Below, piece after piece: positions 1 to 8,045 of a stretch of DNA of 50,330 bases. Position numbers and translations under genes: made by a program. This stretch comes from Akkermansiaceae bacterium (GTDB lineage: Bacteria; Verrucomicrobiota; Verrucomicrobiia; Verrucomicrobiales; Akkermansiaceae), in contig SUVK01000015.1 of NCBI GenBank assembly GCA_015062055.1, positions 1-50,330 on the forward strand. The letters are read 5' to 3'. The notes beneath the pieces were generated by a model, which saw nothing but the letters and a program-made list of their open reading frames with translations, had not been told where the DNA came from and made no database searches. Each line of letters starts with the position of its first letter. The stretch's first letter is position 1.

Positions 1-8
1 TTCCACAA

Positions 9-38
9 GGGGGAAGGACTCATTGTCGTCCTTCCCCC
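9..38. terminator. Perfect 11-bp hairpin at the left edge
   Basis: GGGGGAAGGAC (9-19) pairs perfectly with GTCCTTCCCCC (28-38) around an 8-nt loop. There is no clear T-tract on either side, so it may end transcription from a gene left of the window or act as an mRNA 3' end. The stem is seen; the role is inferred. Confidence 0.45.
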
Positions 39-152
39 TATCCCCCCATCCTGCTAGGGCAGTTTGGGCTCCTATGGAGACTTTTTGGGCGGGCTTTCGG
101 TGTCGCATTTGATTTTACAACTTGCATTTGGAACGGTTAAGAATGAATATAC

Positions 153-181
153 TTGACAAGCGAAAGTGGTAATAGTAAGAT
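153..181 (+). promoter_or_regulatory. Sigma70-type promoter, TTGACA-17-TAAGAT
   Basis: TTGACA at 153-158 and TAAGAT at 176-181 are separated by 17 bp. The predicted start near 188 leaves a leader of about 16 nt before the ATG at 204. The same pair of hexamers with the same spacing recurs upstream of khpA. Confidence 0.7.
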
Positions 182-203
182 GGCAGCGTCAAATTTATAA
201 CAA

Positions 204-884
204 ATGAAAACGAAACTGACATTGATATTGGCTGCAATGGCAGCATTAACGGGTGTGGCTACGGCCGCCCCCGAGACGACTGTGCCCGCAGCGCCGAGTG
301 TGGGTCGCGGTAATTGTGATTTGATGGCATCTAACACGGTGCGTGCCGTGTTTCACGGTATTCAGCAAGCAGACCCGCAGGGCACTGTACAGGTAGCTGT
401 GTTTGAGGTGGTGCAAAACCTTGCACACAAGCGCGTGGTGCGCTATGGTGACGGGCAGATGCCGGCCGGCATGATTTTTACGGTGACCATGGACAGATAC
501 CTGCCCGGGCAGCCGTCGTCTGTGGTGGATGAGATTATGCAGATGCAGCCGGGTGAGGAGGCTGTGATGAAGATTGACCACTTGTTCTTGTTTGAGGAGC
601 CGCAAGGGCAAAATATACGTCCCTGCACGCGTTTGGCGCGCAAGCCCGCCACGGCACCTGTACCGGGTAGTGTTCCGTCGGTTCTGCCGCAGCAGCCGGG
701 GGCTCCGCAGCAGATGATACCGGCCGTACCCACCGTGCCCGGCAACGCGACACCCCCTGTAATACCGGCAACCCCGACCACACCGGCAATGCCTGCCACC
801 CCCGGGACGCCCGGTGTACCGACCCCGGTCATACCCGCAGTGCCCGAGGGCAACATGGGTAGTGGCTTTCTTTACGGCACTTGA
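204..884 (+). CDS. Secreted protein with proline-rich C-terminal tail, unknown function
   Basis: A 226-residue protein. Residues 1-22 form a signal peptide (MKTK basic start, hydrophobic core, Ala-rich cleavage region). Residues 30-145 form a compact domain I do not recognise, with two Cys (C38 and one near residue 139) that could pair outside the cytoplasm. From about residue 150 the chain is low-complexity, rich in VP, TP and AP repeats, like a disordered extracellular linker. There is no Shine-Dalgarno sequence; the start is set by the signal peptide and the promoter just upstream. A small lipoprotein gene follows 27 bp downstream and may be co-transcribed. Confidence 0.75.
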   Translation: MKTKLTLILAAMAALTGVATAAPETTVPAAPSVGRGNCDLMASNTVRAVFHGIQQADPQGTVQVAVFEVVQNLAHKRVVRYGDGQMPAGMIFTVTMDRYLPGQPSSVVDEIMQMQPGEEAVMKIDHLFLFEEPQGQNIRPCTRLARKPATAPVPGSVPSVLPQQPGAPQQMIPAVPTVPGNATPPVIPATPTTPAMPATPGTPGVPTPVIPAVPEGNMGSGFLYGT

Positions 885-911
885 GGTTAAATACGCAGCA
901 TTTGAGAAGCG

Positions 912-1127
912 ATGAAGAGCCTTGTTACCATGCTGGCAGGTGTTGCCGTATTGGCAAGTATGTGTGCCTGCCAAACGGATGATGGTCACCGACACCACGG
1001 AAAGCACGACCCGAATATTCACGGGCCGCGCTTGGATGGCTATGTGCCCCCTGCCCAACGCAACAAACCCACACCGTCGCTGAATCACTTACCGAAGCTG
1101 CCGACTGCCGGGCCGCACAGGTTCTGA
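912..1127 (+). CDS. Small putative lipoprotein, His/Pro-rich
   Basis: A 71-residue protein. The N-terminus (MKSLVTMLAGVAVLASMCAC) looks like a lipoprotein signal, with Cys 20 as the probable lipidated residue after Met-Cys-Ala. The mature part is short, polar and rich in His, Asp and Pro (GHRHHGKHDPN) and carries no domain I recognise; the His cluster could bind metal, but this is speculation. It lies 27 bp after the preceding secreted protein gene and ends just before a strong bidirectional hairpin. Confidence 0.6.
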   Translation: MKSLVTMLAGVAVLASMCACQTDDGHRHHGKHDPNIHGPRLDGYVPPAQRNKPTPSLNHLPKLPTAGPHRF

Positions 1128-1156
1128 CGCCGGCTATTGCGCATCCGTTTATCTTG

Positions 1157-1198
1157 CAAAACAACCTGCCGCTCGGTGATGAGTGGCAGGTTGTTTTG
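1157..1198. terminator. Bidirectional terminator between convergent genes
   Basis: CAAAACAACCTGCC (1157-1170) pairs perfectly with GGCAGGTTGTTTTG (1185-1198). The A/T-rich outer stem supplies a T-tract in both directions. It lies between the lipoprotein gene (+) and the EamA gene (-). Confidence 0.75.
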
Positions 1199-1228
1199 TA
1201 AGAGGTTTTCGGGTGGCGATGGCGAGGC

Positions 1229-2173
1229 TTAATGCTTGAGGCGCACCAAGCCGGTGCGTACGGTGGCGGGGCGCAGGGGGTTTTGCGCAGGGGCACCGGT
1301 AGATACCATCCATACGCCCACCAAAATAAGGCAAGTGGCAATCATGCTTTGCATGGTGAGGGCACCCATGCCCCATACCAGGGCAAATACGGTAGCAACT
1401 ACGGGTTGCACGTAGTTATAAGAGGCAACAACGGGTGCAGCCAAACGCCCTTGGGCATAGTTGAGCACTAAATAACATACAAATGTGCCGATACACACCA
1501 CGTAAGCAAGGCTGAGCCACTCTGCCCGGGTGACGACGGCCCACTCTACGGTTGTAAGATGGCTCGAGAAAAGTGGCCATGTGACCAGGGCCGATATGGT
1601 GAAAAGCCACTTCATGAGTGTGAGAACACCATAGCGAGCGATAAGATGCGCAAAGAATACGAAATAGCTTGCCGCAAATATTTGTGAGCCGAGGCACATT
1701 AAGTCGCCAATCATGGCTCCTTCGCCCTCGTCTCCTCCGGCTGAGCAAAGCACCATGGTAAGTGCCCCGGTAAAGGCGATGCCGATGCCTACGGCCCGCT
1801 TAAAACAAATGTGCTGCCCCATAAATAAGGCAGCCATCAACAAAGTAAACACCGGAATTGCGGTTGAGGTAACACTGGCATTGGTAGGTATAGTGTATTG
1901 CACGCCACCTACGTATAGGAATTGATTGAGTGCTATACCGCATAGCGACATGGCAATGAGGGAGGGCCAGTCTTCCCTGCGTATTTTTTGGCTTTTGACA
2001 AATGCAGAGATAATCCAAAATAAAACGGCACTTCCGGTCACACGCATCAGCGCGAGGGAAATACCGTCAATATTGCCTCCCTGCATAATAAGTTTACACA
2101 TCGGGCTCATCAGTCCGAACAAACAAGCTGCCAGCAGCGCGGCTGCATGACCTTTTACTCGTTCACCCATCAT
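1229..2173 (-). CDS. EamA/DMT-family transporter
   Basis: About 314 residues with roughly ten hydrophobic segments, the size and layout of the drug/metabolite transporter (EamA) superfamily, which arises from an internal duplication of a five-helix unit. The first helix follows HAAALLAACLFGLMSP, and an N-terminal conserved Pro (LMSPMCKL) is visible. The second EamA half contains ASYNYVQPVVATVFALVWG, a typical conserved helix. The substrate cannot be told. Two adjacent ATGs (2173 and 2170) fit a start just before helix 1 and lie next to a TTGCAA-16-TACAAT promoter. A longer frame to 2233 would run through that promoter. Confidence 0.85.
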   Translation of the reverse strand: MMGERVKGHAAALLAACLFGLMSPMCKLIMQGGNIDGISLALMRVTGSAVLFWIISAFVKSQKIRREDWPSLIAMSLCGIALNQFLYVGGVQYTIPTNASVTSTAIPVFTLLMAALFMGQHICFKRAVGIGIAFTGALTMVLCSAGGDEGEGAMIGDLMCLGSQIFAASYFVFFAHLIARYGVLTLMKWLFTISALVTWPLFSSHLTTVEWAVVTRAEWLSLAYVVCIGTFVCYLVLNYAQGRLAAPVVASYNYVQPVVATVFALVWGMGALTMQSMIATCLILVGVWMVSTGAPAQNPLRPATVRTGLVRLKH

Positions 2174-2183
2174 GGCTGCAAAA

Positions 2184-2211
2184 ATTGTACGCTCTTTTAT
2201 ACCTTTTGCAA
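2184..2211 (-). promoter_or_regulatory. Promoter for the EamA gene, TTGCAA-16-TACAAT
   Basis: Read on the minus strand, TTGCAA (2211-2206) and TACAAT (2189-2184) are 16 bp apart. The predicted start near 2177 is only a few bases before the ATG, giving a near-leaderless mRNA. Confidence 0.55.
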
Positions 2212-2293
2212 CACTTTTCAGGTTTATTTTCAAAAAATCTTATCCGTTTATAATAGGATGATAAAGAAAAACGCGCGATGTCGCATTGTAGGA

Positions 2294-2322
2294 TTGCCAA
2301 GCGACTTAAAACATGATAGATT
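2294..2322 (+). promoter_or_regulatory. Promoter for the opp operon, TTGCCA-17-TAGATT
   Basis: TTGCCA (2294-2299), a 17-bp spacer and TAGATT (2317-2322). The predicted start is near 2329, about 4 nt before the ATG at 2333. A perfect TATAAT at 2249-2254 has no acceptable -35 box and is less convincing. Confidence 0.6.
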
Positions 2323-2332
2323 AGTAGCTGTG

Positions 2333-3961
2333 ATGCGCATTTTGACCGTTATGTTGAGCTTTTTGGGCATATTTTTGCTCAGTAATTGCGGAGACGGCAG
2401 AACGAGTGCAGAGCAGTTTGCCGAAGAGAAGATATTGTTGATAGGAAACAATGCAGAGCCGCAAAGCCTAGACCCGCACAAGGCAACAGCAGTGGCCGAC
2501 GGCAAAATTATAGGCACCTTGCTGGAGGGGTTGGTGCGCCCCGACCCGAATCTGGAAGCCGGGGTGTTGCCCGGAGCGGCCGAAAGTTGGGAGCACAATG
2601 CAGATGCCGATGTATGGACGTTTCGACTGCGCCGAAATGGGGTATGGAGCGATGGGCGGCCCCTTACCGCGCACGATTTTGTGTATGCCTACCGCCGAAT
2701 CTTGCACCCGCAGTTCGGAGGGCGCTATGCAGAGATGCTCTATCCCCTGCAAGGGGCCGAGGCTTTTAACAAAGGAGAAGCCCCGGCAGAGAGTTTGGGG
2801 GTGAAAGCGGTGGATGACTATACCCTGCAGTTGACCCTCAACGGCCCCACGCCACATTTACCGCAACTGTTGTTACATTTTACGTGGAGCCCCATACCGG
2901 CGCACCATGTAGAGGCCAATGGGGGCATGTTCGACCGCCGCAGCAGCTGGGCCCGGCCCGATAACTGGGTGGGTAACGGTGCCTATGTGCCCGATGCGCA
3001 CCACTTGAACAATTATCTGAGTGTGAAACCCAACCCGCGTTATCACCGCGCAGGAGAACTCAAAAATAAGGGGATACGGTTTTTACCCATTGTCAACGGC
3101 TATACCGAAACCCGCATGTACCTGGGGGGCAAACTACACATCAGCAACAATGTGCCGCCGGAGATGATTAGCTATGCCGCACAACAGGCTCCGCAAGATT
3201 TTTGCAGGGACCCTTATTACTGCACTATTTTTTACCGCTTGAACACCACACGCGCCCCCTTGACGGACGCGCGCGTGCGAGAGGCCCTGAGCCTTGCCAT
3301 AGACCGCGATTCGCTGGTAACTAAGGTAGTACGAGGGGCCGGCACCCCTACCTTCTGCTTTACCCCACCGGGTGCGGGGTACAGCACCACGCCCCCGCCG
3401 GCGGCAGGCATGAGCCAAGCCGAGCGTGAAGAACGCGCCCGAAAGCTGTTGGCAGATGCCGGGTACCCGAATGGGCAAGGGTTCCCCAGACTGGTGCTCA
3501 TGACAACCTCTCGAGATGTGCAGCGCATTATGGCAGAAACCATACAAGCCATGTGGGCAGAGAAACTGGGGGTGCATGTCGAGATACGAGCCTGTGAATG
3601 GACCGCGTACAAGGCAGCCCAACAGAGTATGGATTATGATATCTCGTCGTCTTCGTGGAGCGGAGATTATCTTGACCCCGCCACCTTTGTAGAACTGTGG
3701 CGCAGTGGCGGAGGCAACAACTGCACCGGCTGGGGCAGCCCCGAGTTTGATGCCGCCACGGCTGCTGCAGCCACTACGGGAGATGCCACCGAGCGCCGAC
3801 AACACTTACAAACAGCCGAGCAAATGATGCTGCAGGCCCACCCCATCATCCCCCTGTACCACAGCGAGCGTACCTATCTGCGCTCTGCCCGGCACATACG
3901 AGGCAGGCAACCTCGTTTGCTGGATAATTTCCCCTTAGACGCCGTAGAAGTAGTGCCATGA
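2333..3961 (+). CDS. oppA: Oligopeptide ABC transporter substrate-binding lipoprotein (SBP family 5)
   Basis: A 542-residue extracytoplasmic binding protein of the OppA/DppA type. The start at 2333 gives a lipoprotein signal (MRILTVMLSFLGIFLLSNC) with a lipobox LSNC; the longer frame upstream would run through the promoter. Near the mature N-terminus, ILLIGNNAEPQSLDPHKA is the family's opening motif. It is followed by the usual LLEGLVRPDPN and YAYRRILHP segments, and the C-terminal region has YDISSSSWSGDYLDPATF, a typical OppA segment. It binds peptides, or a related small ligand, for the permeases encoded directly downstream. Its stop overlaps the start of the next gene by four bases (ATGA), indicating coupled translation. 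Confidence 0.93.
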   Translation: MRILTVMLSFLGIFLLSNCGDGRTSAEQFAEEKILLIGNNAEPQSLDPHKATAVADGKIIGTLLEGLVRPDPNLEAGVLPGAAESWEHNADADVWTFRLRRNGVWSDGRPLTAHDFVYAYRRILHPQFGGRYAEMLYPLQGAEAFNKGEAPAESLGVKAVDDYTLQLTLNGPTPHLPQLLLHFTWSPIPAHHVEANGGMFDRRSSWARPDNWVGNGAYVPDAHHLNNYLSVKPNPRYHRAGELKNKGIRFLPIVNGYTETRMYLGGKLHISNNVPPEMISYAAQQAPQDFCRDPYYCTIFYRLNTTRAPLTDARVREALSLAIDRDSLVTKVVRGAGTPTFCFTPPGAGYSTTPPPAAGMSQAEREERARKLLADAGYPNGQGFPRLVLMTTSRDVQRIMAETIQAMWAEKLGVHVEIRACEWTAYKAAQQSMDYDISSSSWSGDYLDPATFVELWRSGGGNNCTGWGSPEFDAATAAAATTGDATERRQHLQTAEQMMLQAHPIIPLYHSERTYLRSARHIRGRQPRLLDNFPLDAVEVVP

Positions 3962-4884
3962 TAAAGCTGCTGCTCAGACGCTTGGGCCAGGGCGTACTGG
4001 TCATATTCGTATTGGAAACCATAACATTCTTTCTGGTACGCATGCTGCCGGGCAACCCGTTTTTGGGAGAGCGTAAGCTGCCCGAGCATGTGACCGAGCA
4101 GCTCAACAGTCTGTACGGGCTCGACCAAAGTGCCCTCGTGCAATACTACAACTACTGGGAAAATATACTCTTGCATGGGGATTTCGGGCCATCTCTTGTG
4201 CGAGAAGGCTTACAGGTATCTCAAATTATAGCAGAGGCTTTTCCCGTATCGCTCGCATTGGGTGTAGTAGGCATGCTAATTGCCGTAGCAATCGGCATAC
4301 CGGCGGGCATGCTCAGTGCGTGCTACCGCAACCGCCGGCCCGATACCGTGCTCATGCTGTTGGCCATGCTGGGCATTTGCATACCGGCCTTTGTTGTGGG
4401 CCCGGTATTCGGTAAAACGCTGGGGCAGCTACCGGGGCTGAGTGTTGCCGGGTGGGATTCGCCCTTGTGCATTGTGTTGCCGGCGCTCACGCTTGGGTTA
4501 ATTAATGCGGCCTATTTGGCCAGGCTTACGCGCGGAGGCATGCTCGAGGTATTGACGCAAGAATACATACGCACAGCACGTGCCAAGGGGGCAAGTGGTA
4601 TGCGCGTTATGTTTGTACATGCCCTACGCAGCGGGTTGCTGCCGGCAGTGTCGTACCTTGGGCCGGCTTTTGCGGCGCTTATTACCGGCTCGTTCGTGGT
4701 AGAGACCTGTTTTCAGGTACCGGGCATGGGCATGCACTTTGTGAACGCCACGACAGATCGCGACTACTTTCTCATCCAAGGGCTCGTACTTTGTTACGGC
4801 ATACTCATTGTTATCGCCAACCTCGCCGTAGACTTGGTGCTGGTAGCCCTCAACCCGCGCCTGCGCTCGCAGGGCACAGCATAA
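3958..4884 (+). CDS. oppB: Peptide ABC transporter permease, OppB/DppB type
   Basis: A 308-residue inner-membrane permease. The N-terminus (LLRRLGQGVLVIFVLETITFFLVRMLPGNPF) is the classic OppB/DppB opening. The cytoplasmic EAA loop that docks onto the ATPase is EYIRTARAKGASGMRV. The first codon overlaps the oppA stop (ATGA), and oppC follows after 12 bp. No ATPase gene accompanies the operon. Confidence 0.95.
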   Translation: MIKLLLRRLGQGVLVIFVLETITFFLVRMLPGNPFLGERKLPEHVTEQLNSLYGLDQSALVQYYNYWENILLHGDFGPSLVREGLQVSQIIAEAFPVSLALGVVGMLIAVAIGIPAGMLSACYRNRRPDTVLMLLAMLGICIPAFVVGPVFGKTLGQLPGLSVAGWDSPLCIVLPALTLGLINAAYLARLTRGGMLEVLTQEYIRTARAKGASGMRVMFVHALRSGLLPAVSYLGPAFAALITGSFVVETCFQVPGMGMHFVNATTDRDYFLIQGLVLCYGILIVIANLAVDLVLVALNPRLRSQGTA

Positions 4885-4896
4885 CCCCCCACGCAC

Positions 4897-5841
4897 ATGC
4901 AGAAAATTGAATATCAACAAGGCAATTCGCTGTGGAAAGACGCCCGAGAGCGACTTTACCGCAACCGCGCCGCCATGGCCTCGCTCTGTTTTCTTGTGTT
5001 GATGGTATTGGCCTGTTTTGTGCTGCCGCTCTTCCCCTGCATTGATAACCCCAATGCTACGAATCTGGACAACATAGCAGCCCCGTGCAGTTGGGACCAC
5101 CCCTTCGGTACAGACCAACTGGGGCGAGATTTGCTGGCTCGAGTGCTGTACGGCGGGCGCATCTCGCTGTTGGTCGGCATTGTGGCGACCATGGTTGCCT
5201 TGGTCATAGGGCTGGTGTACGGGCTTATCTCGGGCTACGTGGGTGGCAAAACGGATGCGCTTATGATGCGTAGTGTTGATGTTTTGTTTGCGCTGCCGTT
5301 CATTGTGCTGGTCATTGTCTTTTCTCTCAGCATTGAAGAACCGGTTCGAGATTTGACCGAGAGTATCATTACCGCTACGGGCTGGCGCCGAGAAACCGTG
5401 GCCCCCATCCTGGGGCTGGTACCGCTTTTTATCGCCATAGGAGCCTTGGGGTGGCTTACCCTGGCGCGCATTGTACGCACGCAAACCCTTGAAATCAAGT
5501 CTTTGGAGTATGTGCAGGCTGCACGCTCACTGGGGCTGGGGCATTTGCGTATTCTCTTCAGGCACATAGCACCCAACCTGCTGGGTACAGTGGTGGTATA
5601 CACTACCTTGGCCGTGCCGGGCATCATGCTGACGGAGTCGACCCTCTCGTTCATCGGCCTAGGGGTAAAGGCGCCGAACTCATCGTGGGGAACGCTCATA
5701 AAAGAAGGCGCCGACCGCATGGAGGTAACGCCCGAGTTGCTGATATTCCCGGCATTGTTCTTCTGTTTGACGCTGCTTGCACTCAACTTCTTGGGCGATG
5801 GGTTACGCGATGCCATCGACCCGAAATCGGCCAAGGATTAA
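4897..5841 (+). CDS. oppC: Peptide ABC transporter permease, OppC/DppC type
   Basis: A 314-residue inner-membrane permease. It has the OppC hallmark HPFGTDQLGRDLLARVLYGG after the first helix and an EAA loop EYVQAARSLGLGHLRILFRH. An insertion of about 20 residues (EEPVRDLTESIITATGWRRE) sits in a periplasmic loop, as in a subset of the family. It is the last opp gene; the next gene has its own promoter and no ATPase gene follows, so the pump must borrow an ATPase from elsewhere. Confidence 0.95.
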   Translation: MQKIEYQQGNSLWKDARERLYRNRAAMASLCFLVLMVLACFVLPLFPCIDNPNATNLDNIAAPCSWDHPFGTDQLGRDLLARVLYGGRISLLVGIVATMVALVIGLVYGLISGYVGGKTDALMMRSVDVLFALPFIVLVIVFSLSIEEPVRDLTESIITATGWRRETVAPILGLVPLFIAIGALGWLTLARIVRTQTLEIKSLEYVQAARSLGLGHLRILFRHIAPNLLGTVVVYTTLAVPGIMLTESTLSFIGLGVKAPNSSWGTLIKEGADRMEVTPELLIFPALFFCLTLLALNFLGDGLRDAIDPKSAKD

Positions 5842-5843
5842 AC

Positions 5844-5872
5844 TTGCCAACGACAGAAAAAAAGCGTAGAAT
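5844..5872 (+). promoter_or_regulatory. Promoter for rsmA, TTGCCA-17-TAGAAT
   Basis: TTGCCA (5844-5849), a 17-bp spacer and TAGAAT (5867-5872). The predicted start near 5879 is about 2 nt before the ATG at 5881, so the transcript is probably leaderless. Confidence 0.65.
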
Positions 5873-5880
5873 GGGGGCGC

Positions 5881-7236
5881 ATGAACGCAACGCAGATTCA
5901 CGAGGTACTCAACAAGTTCGAGGTTTCCCCATCCAAGTCGCTGGGGCAAAACTTTCTTATTGACGAAAACATAGCCAAATGGATTGTCAGCCAGTTGGAA
6001 ATTACCCCCGATGACTGCGTGGTAGAAGTAGGGCCCGGTACGGGTGCCCTCACAGAGCATATGGCCCCGTTGTGCCGCAAGCTCATTTTGGTGGAGTTTG
6101 ATGCGCGCTTGGCAGAATACCAACGCAACCGCTGGGCCGATACCCCGCATGTGGAGGTACACCACGCAGATGGTGCCACCTGGGACCCACGCCGCTTGTT
6201 TGCAGAACAGCCTGTCAAGTTCATGGGCAATTTGCCGTATTCTGCCGGCGGTGCCATCTTGGCTAATTTTTTAACATCGCCCTGTGCGTGCAGCCGAGCC
6301 GTAGTGATGCTGCAAAAAGAGTTTATCGACCGCATATTGGCTAAGCCCGGGGATGATGCCTACGGCTTACTGTCGTTGCGCATACAGATGGACTGGGTGC
6401 CCAAAGCGCTCAAAACTGTACCGCCCGAGGCATTTTCGCCGCGACCCAAGATTGACTCAACCGTCATGTTGCTGACCCCGCGGCCTGCTACCGAGTTACC
6501 GCCATATGACCACCGCTTTATGGATGAGTTGATGCGGCGCTGCTTCTCTCAACGCCGCAAACAGATGCGCAAGCAGCTGCCCGATACCCCCGAGTGGGAA
6601 GAGGTGGCAGAAAGCATCGGGGTACCCTACACTGCCCGAGCCGAAGAGCTGGGGCTGAAGCAGTGGGTCGACCTTACACGTGCATACGACCCGCACCCCC
6701 TGTGCGATGTTGCACAAAAAGACGATGAGCTTTTCGACGTGGTAGATGAGCAAGACCACGTGCTGCGCCAAGCCACCCGTAAAGAGGTGCACGACCAAGG
6801 CCTTATACACCGTGCCGTGCATGTGCTGGTGTTCAGCAAAAAAACGCATGACTGCCTGTTGCAAAAGCGCTCCGCCCATAAAGACCGCCACCCCGGAGTG
6901 TGGGATTCATCTGCAGCCGGCCATTTGGATGCAGGCGAGGATTACGAAACGGCTGCCGTGAGAGAACTCGAAGAAGAACTCGGCATTGTTGATACCAAGC
7001 TCATCAAAGTGTGCCATATCCCACCAAGCGAAGCTACCGGCATGGAGCATGTAGAGCTCTACGCAGCTCTGCACGAGGGCAAGGTGCATTTTCCGGCTGC
7101 AGAAATTGAGGGCGTCATCCCCTTCCCGCCCGCTCTTATCGACCACTGGCTTGAGCGCCGCCCGCAAGACTTTGCGTCTTCCTTCGCCTTGTGTTGGAAA
7201 GAAGTGCGCCACATGCTCGGAGAGGAACAAAAATAA
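5881..7236 (+). CDS. rsmA: 16S rRNA dimethyladenosine transferase RsmA (KsgA) fused to a Nudix hydrolase
   Basis: A 451-residue two-domain protein. Residues 10-270 are RsmA/KsgA, which dimethylates two adjacent adenines in the 3'-terminal hairpin of 16S rRNA. They include SKSLGQNFL at 18-26, the SAM-binding VEVGPGTGALTEHM at 48-61 and the catalytic NLPY at 117-120. Residues 283-451 are a Nudix domain with a perfect Nudix box at 347-369 (G347, E353, R361-E362, E365-E366, G368). The preceding ELFDVVDEQ...RAVHVLVF resembles the YfcD/isopentenyl-diphosphate-isomerase-like Nudix group. The usual RsmA is about 270 residues, so the second half is an added enzyme. The reading frame is open throughout, so this is a real fusion and not two merged genes. 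The Nudix substrate is unknown. Confidence 0.93.
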   Translation: MNATQIHEVLNKFEVSPSKSLGQNFLIDENIAKWIVSQLEITPDDCVVEVGPGTGALTEHMAPLCRKLILVEFDARLAEYQRNRWADTPHVEVHHADGATWDPRRLFAEQPVKFMGNLPYSAGGAILANFLTSPCACSRAVVMLQKEFIDRILAKPGDDAYGLLSLRIQMDWVPKALKTVPPEAFSPRPKIDSTVMLLTPRPATELPPYDHRFMDELMRRCFSQRRKQMRKQLPDTPEWEEVAESIGVPYTARAEELGLKQWVDLTRAYDPHPLCDVAQKDDELFDVVDEQDHVLRQATRKEVHDQGLIHRAVHVLVFSKKTHDCLLQKRSAHKDRHPGVWDSSAAGHLDAGEDYETAAVRELEEELGIVDTKLIKVCHIPPSEATGMEHVELYAALHEGKVHFPAAEIEGVIPFPPALIDHWLERRPQDFASSFALCWKEVRHMLGEEQK

Positions 7237-7238
7237 TC

Positions 7239-7281
7239 AAAATCGCGATTTTTTGGCTTGTCATGGGGTAGTTGTTATGAT
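7239..7281 (+). promoter_or_regulatory. HU-gene promoter with adjacent palindrome
   Basis: TTGGCT (7253-7258) and TATGAT (7276-7281) are 17 bp apart; the ATG is at 7315. Immediately upstream is a 14-bp perfect palindrome, AAAATCGCGATTTT (7239-7252), followed by two more T. It may be a short terminator for rsmA or an operator. Confidence 0.55.
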
Positions 7282-7314
7282 AGTTTAGTCGGACTTACGC
7301 ATTTACTCTCTGCC

Positions 7315-7584
7315 ATGAATAAGACTCAGCTCATCAACGCCATTCGCCACGAAATGGGGGAAGACACCACCCTCAAAGCCGCAACGGAAGCCCTTAACGC
7401 CACCATTGCCGCCATTACTAAAGCAGTAGCAACGGAAAAAGTACAGATTCAAGGGTTCGGCACCTTTGAGACGAAGACACGCGCCGCCCGCAACGGCCGC
7501 AATCCCAAGACCGGAAAGAGTGTGCAGATACCCGAGAGTTCCGTAGTAACATTCAAACCGGCAGCCGCCCTCAAAGGGCACTGA
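7315..7584 (+). CDS. HU/IHF-family DNA-binding protein
   Basis: An 89-residue histone-like DNA-bending protein. MNKTQLINAIRHEMG is the family's N-terminal helix, and GFGTFETKTRAARNGRNPKTGK contains the conserved GFG.F and the R.GRNP.TG arm that enters the DNA minor groove. It acts as a dimer in nucleoid architecture. The start at 7315 is the canonical one; a longer frame from 7258 would pass through the promoter. HU versus IHF subunit cannot be decided from sequence alone. A small secreted-protein gene follows 8 bp downstream. Confidence 0.93.
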   Translation: MNKTQLINAIRHEMGEDTTLKAATEALNATIAAITKAVATEKVQIQGFGTFETKTRAARNGRNPKTGKSVQIPESSVVTFKPAAALKGH

Positions 7585-7592
7585 TAGAGCAC

Positions 7593-8045
7593 ATGAAAGC
7601 GCTTTTAACCATAATAGTCGGCAGTGCGGTGCTGCACCACACGGCATCTGCCTTGCCGGCGGTTCAAGAAAGCGCTACTAAGATTGCAGCGAACCCATAC
7701 TTGCGCGTGCAACAGGAATATGTGCAACTGCATTGCGAACTGAAGTTTTGTTTGCAGGCTGTGCAAGATAAGGACTCCGCAGATAAAGCGGCGCAGTCGG
7801 TCAAAGCACTTACGGAGCGTCTGATTATTCTGCAAAACAAAGAAAAGCAGTTGCCGTCGCCACCTGCTGCCATTATCTCATACCTCGAACAATACAGTGC
7901 ACAAACAGATTATAAAGCACTCATTCATCAAGGTATAGGCAAGGCGGTAGAACTGTATTTGATACAAGACCCGCCCTGCTATGGTTCTGAGGCATTGCAG
8001 GCAGCCCTTGCAGAACTACTCGACAGGTTCTGCGGGGAGCTCTGA
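7593..8045 (+). CDS. Small secreted alpha-helical protein, unknown
   Basis: A 150-residue protein. Residues 1-20 (MKALLTIIVGSAVLHHTASA) form a signal peptide. The remainder is mostly helical, with four Cys (near residues 48, 53, 129 and 146) that could form disulfides. I do not recognise a family. It follows the HU gene by 8 bp and probably shares its promoter. Its last 30 bp overlap the 3' end of comEC on the opposite strand, a tight convergent arrangement that leaves no room for a separate terminator. Confidence 0.6.
   Translation: MKALLTIIVGSAVLHHTASALPAVQESATKIAANPYLRVQQEYVQLHCELKFCLQAVQDKDSADKAAQSVKALTERLIILQNKEKQLPSPPAAIISYLEQYSAQTDYKALIHQGIGKAVELYLIQDPPCYGSEALQAALAELLDRFCGEL

Noticed and set aside
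2249..2254. A perfect TATAAT before oppA
   Set aside because: No acceptable -35 at 16-18 bp; the TTGCCA-17-TAGATT pair nearer the start is better.
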